From Bufo bufo (lineage: Eukaryota > Chordata > Amphibia > Anura > Bufonidae): 64,000 nucleotides of DNA. This document shows, piece after piece, positions 60,816 to 64,000 of the stretch. The notes under the pieces were generated by a model. The model made no database searches, was not told where the DNA came from, and saw nothing but the letters and a program-made list of their open reading frames with translations. The translations under genes and the position numbers were made by a program. Within the stretch, counting starts at the first letter, position 1; each line of letters starts with the position of its first letter. The stretch lies in NCBI RefSeq assembly GCF_905171765.1, contig NC_053389.1, positions 780,090,772 through 780,154,771 on the forward strand. Reading direction: 5' to 3'.

Positions 60816-61097
60816 TTATAAAATGTGTTCAATGTGCTGCCCATTGTGTTGGATTGTCAATGCAACCCTCTTCTCCCACTCTTCACACACTGATAGCAAC
60901 ACCGCAGGAGAAATGCTAGCACAGGCTTCCAATATCCGTGGTTTCAGGTGCTGCACATCTCGTATCTTCACAGCATAGACAATTGCCTTCAGATGACCCC
61001 AAAGATAAAAGTCTAAGGGGGTCAGATCAGGAGACCTTGGGGGCCATTCAACTGGCCCACGACGACCAATCCACTTTCCAGGAAACTGTTCATCTAG
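60816..61097 (-). pseudogene. Mariner-type transposase C-terminus, left arm
   Basis: The minus strand encodes GKWIGRRGPVEWPPRSPDLT, PLDFYLWGHLKA and a tail ending NGQHIEHIL. This covers the third catalytic region and C-terminus only. The frame runs on across the palindrome centre (to 61283) into sequence that is not transposase. Confidence 0.8.
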
Positions 61098-61450
61098 CTG
61101 GCACGTTCCCTGAGTTTTTCCAGCAAGATGGTGCACCATCACATTATGGGTGTCAGGTCCGAGCATTCCTAGATGAACAGTTTCCTGGAAAGTGGATTGG
61201 TCGTCGTGGGCCAGTTGAATGGCCCCCAAGGTCTCCCGATCGGACCCCCTTAGACTTTTATCTTTGGGGTCATCTGAAGGCAATTGTCTATGCTGTGAAG
61301 ATACGAGATGTGCAGCACCTGAAACTACGGATACTGGAAGCCTGTGCTAGCATTTCTCCTGCGGTGTTGCTATCAGTGTGTGAAGAGTGGGAGAAGAGGG
61401 TTGCATTGACAATCCAACACAATGGGCAGCACATTGAACACATTTTATAA
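61095..61450 (+). pseudogene. Mariner-type transposase C-terminus, right arm
   Basis: Encodes FFQQDGAPSHYGCQVRAFLD (second catalytic Asp box), then GRRGPVEWPPRSPDRTPLDF and the same tail as the left arm. The N-terminal DNA-binding domain and first Asp are absent from the whole element. About 60% of a typical transposase is missing; inactive. Confidence 0.85.
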
Positions 61451-61626
61451 GTGGTCAGAAACTTGTAAATAACTCATGAAAGAATACAGTTACGTTAAAA
61501 CCAAGCACACCATTGTTTTTCTTGCGAAATTCCCAATAAGTTTAATGTGTCACATGACCCTCTTCCCATTGAAAAAACTAAAGTTGGATTCAAAATGGTC
61601 GACTTCAAAATGGCCGCCACGGTCAG

Positions 61627-62737
61627 CACCCATCTTGAAAAGATAAACAAAAATGACCCAGGGTATCCCCAGGGCGAGTGAGGAACAGTGCCCACCCAAA
61701 ATGGCAACAGGGGATACACCTAAAGTATAACTCGGTAAAAGCTCCCGAGTGAAACAGCAGAAACAAATGAAGAGGGAGCTCATAATACCAAAAGTATATA
61801 AATTTTATTAAAGCATGTTAAAAATACCAAAAAAAGGAATAAGGTAGGTACATAAGATGCCGTGAGGCAAGGTGATGAGAGCGGAGAACAGAAAGAGCGC
61901 CACCCTGGGAAGAAAAACACACGGATATAGAGATGGAAAAATGTAGTATATAGTGATATATAACATGGGAATGGAGAATATTGGGTACAGTGCCCAACCC
62001 ATGAAATGGGTAAATAGATGATAAAACCATATGATATCAGGTAAAGCAAGGTCAACTCATGCACCCCCACTGGCAAAAGATGCAAACGCATAAAGGTGAA
62101 AGTATGTTGCATAGAAAGCAAAGTGCAAGTGGACAAAAAATGACCACACAGCCAGCGGGGGGCAATAGAGGACCAAAGCTTACCTGGAAAGACCGTGTGC
62201 AACGAGACCCAGGGTGGCGCTACCCCCTGACGAAGGCACGCCGAAACGCGCGTTGGGGTAGCGCCACCCTGGGTCTCGTTGCACACGGTCTTTCCAGGTA
62301 AGCTTTGGTCCTCTATTGCCCCCCGCTGGCTGTGTGGTCATTTTTTGTCCACTTGCACTTTGCTTTCTATGCAACATACTTTCACCTTTATGCGTTTGCA
62401 TCTTTTGCCAGTGGGGGTGCATGAGTTGACCTTGCTTTACCTGATAAAACCATATGATATCATCTATTTACCCATTTCATGGGTTGGGCACTGTACCCAA
62501 TATTCTCCATTCCCATGTTATATATCACTATATACTACATTTTTCCATCTCTATATCCGTGTGTTTTTCTTCCCAGGGTGGCGCTCTTTCTGTTCTCCGC
62601 TCTCATCACCTTGCCTCACGGCATCTTATGTACCTACCTTATTCCTTTTTTTGGTATTTTTAACATGCTTTAATAAAATTTATATACTTTTGGTATTATG
62701 AGCTCCCTCTTCATTTGTTTCCACCCATCTTGAAAAG
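61627..62737 (+). mobile_element. Penelope-like palindrome with 16-bp TSD
   Basis: CACCCATCTTGAAAAG at 61627-61642 and 62722-62737 flanks 1079 bp inserted in the mariner. 61643-61758 is unpaired. 61759-62226 then pairs almost perfectly with 62255-62720, and the connecting loop is a hammerhead core. The right arm ends with TTTAATAAAATTTATATAC. No protein domain is encoded; a 140-codon frame in each arm is the same hydrophobic sequence twice and is not credible as a gene. Confidence 0.8.
62212..62269 (+). ncRNA. Hammerhead ribozyme motif at palindrome apex
   Basis: Stem I is 62212-62226 against 62255-62269, 15 perfect pairs that continue into the arms. Core CTGACGA at 62227-62233; stem II GG/CC (62235-62236, 62241-62242) with a four-base loop; GAAA at 62243-62246; stem III ACG/CGT (62246-62248, 62251-62253); U at the cleavage position 62254. 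All invariant bases are present. The tiny stem III matches Penelope-like hammerheads, which may need dimers. Confidence 0.75.
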
Positions 62738-62838
62738 TTTCCCCCCTCACATATACTAATGTGACACAAACAGGAAGTTAATATCACCAACCATTCCCAT
62801 TTTATTAAGGTGTATCCATATAAATGGCCCACCCTGTA

Positions 62839-63075
62839 TTTCTGGAGTGTAATAATATTACAGGCTATAGCTACTAGAGAGGGGTCGTTGATCCAGGGAG
62901 TTATTCTGATTGCCTGATTGGAGTCGGGAAGGAATTTTTTTTCCCCTTAAGTGGGGAAAATTGGCTTCTACCTCAGGTTTTTTTTTGCCTTCCTCTGGAT
63001 CAACTTGCAGGATAACAGGCCAAACTGGATGGACAGATGTCTTTTTTCGGCTTTATATACTATGTTACTAGTTCT
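62839..63075 (+). repeat. CR1 last residues and 3' UTR
   Basis: The first about 33 bp complete the C-terminus (FLECNNITGYSY, stop). Then come the CR1 UTR phrases GATCCAGGGAGTTATTCTGA, GGAGTCGGGAAGGAA and GGCCAAACTGGATGGACAGA, ending in ACTATGTTACT. Confidence 0.85.
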
Positions 63076-63529
63076 TTTATGGGGCACAGGACTTCAGCTA
63101 GCTCTGACATGCCCCCACTTCCTCTCAGCCATCTTCTGTGTCTCTGTTCCTAGGGGCGGATCTTGACTGACAATAGGCAGCGGACTGCAAATTAGGTGGA
63201 AATGAGACCCCTATTGGCCAAGTCTCCATAAAGGACCATGCCCAGTTTCACGGCCATTTTTTTTCCTTCAGTTTTTGTCTGGTCACAAAGTACACCTATC
63301 ATTTCAGATTACTTTGAAGGATAAGCTGTCATGTATCATATATGTTATATACCTGGCCATCATATGAATTTGGCATTATATGACTGCATTTTTTTTTACA
63401 GTTTTTTCCCCCCTCTGCAGGCTCCATCTCTACATCTCAGAGACTAGCTGCTATGATATCCCCCATATACAGCACACAGAGGAGATCCTCTTCCCCATTC
63501 TCTCTGTAGCACACCCTCAGAAGCAGTAT
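63076..63529. other. No gene seen
   Basis: AT-rich to mixed sequence; 63390-63500 resembles parts of the 6349/41890 repeat. Confidence 0.35.
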
Positions 63530-64000
63530 GGAGGACATTATAAGAACTTCTAAAGCGCAGGCAGAAGAAAAACTAGCTCAGTCTATGAAAAAAGGGGATA
63601 AGACATTCTTCAGATATATAAATGAAAAAAGGAAATTAAAACAAGGAATAACTAAATTAAAAACAAAGGACGGAAGGTATGTAGAAGAGAATAAAGGGCT
63701 AGCCGACTGCCTTAATGAATACTTCTGTTCAGTTTTTACAAAAGAAAAAGGAGAAGGACCTCCACTAGAAAGAATGACTAATAAATCGTTTGATGCATGT
63801 ATCTTTACAGAGGAAGATGTTCTAAGTTTGCTGTCTAAGGTGAAGACAAATAAGTCACAGGGGCCTGATGAGATACACCCAAAATTATTAAAAGAGCTTA
63901 GTGGTGAGCTGGCAAAACCGTTAACAGATTTATTTAACCAATCATTAGTAACAGGAGTCGTCCCGGAAGATTGGAAATTGGCAAATGTCGTGCCCATTCA
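63530..64000 (+). pseudogene. Second CR1 ORF2, 5'-truncated, runs off window
   Basis: An uninterrupted frame of about 157 codons to the window edge covers the linker and start of a CR1 reverse transcriptase: TFFRYINEKRKLKQGI, NEYFCSVFTKEKG, then SQGPDEIHPKLLKEL (the SPGPDGI box with P to Q and G to E changes) and PEDWKLANVVPI. It differs in sequence from the CR1 at 53990 and has no endonuclease part, so it is a separate 5'-truncated copy. Whether it stays open cannot be seen. Confidence 0.8.

Larger units (their letters stand above)
60528..62836. mobile_element. Palindromic Tc1/mariner-type element
   Basis: Flanked by TA (60526-60527, 62837-62838). Ends CAGGGTGGGCCATTTATATG and the inverted copy. 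The terminal repeats extend inward for about 570 bp and include the C-terminal transposase coding sequence on both sides, around a short unique centre (about 61098-61164). This is a folded-back deletion derivative. A Penelope-like element is inserted in the right arm. Confidence 0.85.
53990..63075 (+). mobile_element. CR1 LINE, split by three insertions
   Basis: A single CR1 can be followed through ORF1 (about 54005-54960), ORF2 (about 55080-57464, 60056-60527, 62839-62872) and a 3' UTR (to about 63075). It is interrupted by a MITE (55174-55302), a Penelope-like palindrome (57465-60042) and a mariner (60528-62836). Removing these restores adjacent CR1 phrases, for example the LDV|FLECNNITGYSY end across the mariner. 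Many frameshifts; inactive. Confidence 0.85.

Noticed and set aside
61780..62701. Hydrophobic 140-168-codon frames as membrane proteins
   Set aside because: The same frame appears in both arms of a palindrome and runs through the hammerhead region; it is a by-product of T-rich sequence.

Overview
The window looks like a gene-poor, repeat-saturated piece of a large vertebrate genome. I see no host protein-coding gene, rRNA or tRNA that I can support. The repeat families suggest an anuran amphibian: CR1 LINEs carrying an ORF1 esterase domain, an Ngaro-type tyrosine-recombinase retroelement, Penelope-like pLTR segments with hammerhead motifs, Tc1 elements, and many palindromic MITEs whose ends read CACACG. 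The species assignment is inference from family recognition only.

Layout. 1-6344: a minus-strand LTR retroelement, 5' LTR on the right and 3' LTR cut by the window edge. Inside it sit a 1.5-kb element with inverted LTRs (888-2399) and a Penelope-like fragment with a complete hammerhead motif (3241-3290). 7500-13560: palindromic MITEs, two small tandem arrays and a second Penelope-like fragment. 15680-17285: a Tc1 element with an uninterrupted 341-aa transposase, the only intact gene seen. 18372-30118: an 11.7-kb minisatellite of a 23-bp unit with a higher-order repeat of about 2.3 kb. 30745-31319: two MITEs. 31657-36544: an Ngaro-like element with split direct repeats, a decayed recombinase and internal tandem arrays. 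36619-41256: a long palindromic MITE, a 36-bp tandem array and two defective Tc1 elements, one of which holds three successive nested MITEs. 41257-53989: MITEs, an L2-like LINE tail inserted in a MITE, and a stretch that may be conserved non-coding DNA. 53990-63075: one CR1 LINE split by a MITE, by a 2.6-kb Penelope-like palindrome, and by a palindromic mariner that itself carries another Penelope-like palindrome. 63530-64000: the start of a second CR1 reverse transcriptase, running off the window.

The elements form a record of successive insertions, and many boundaries are fixed by target-site duplications (TSDs) visible in the sequence: CTGCC for the inverted-LTR element, TA for Tc1/mariner, TTAA and TTA/TAA for MITEs, and 13 and 16 bp for the Penelope-like insertions. 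The most unusual theme is inverted-repeat retroelements whose hairpin apex carries a hammerhead-ribozyme core. The best case is 62212-62269.
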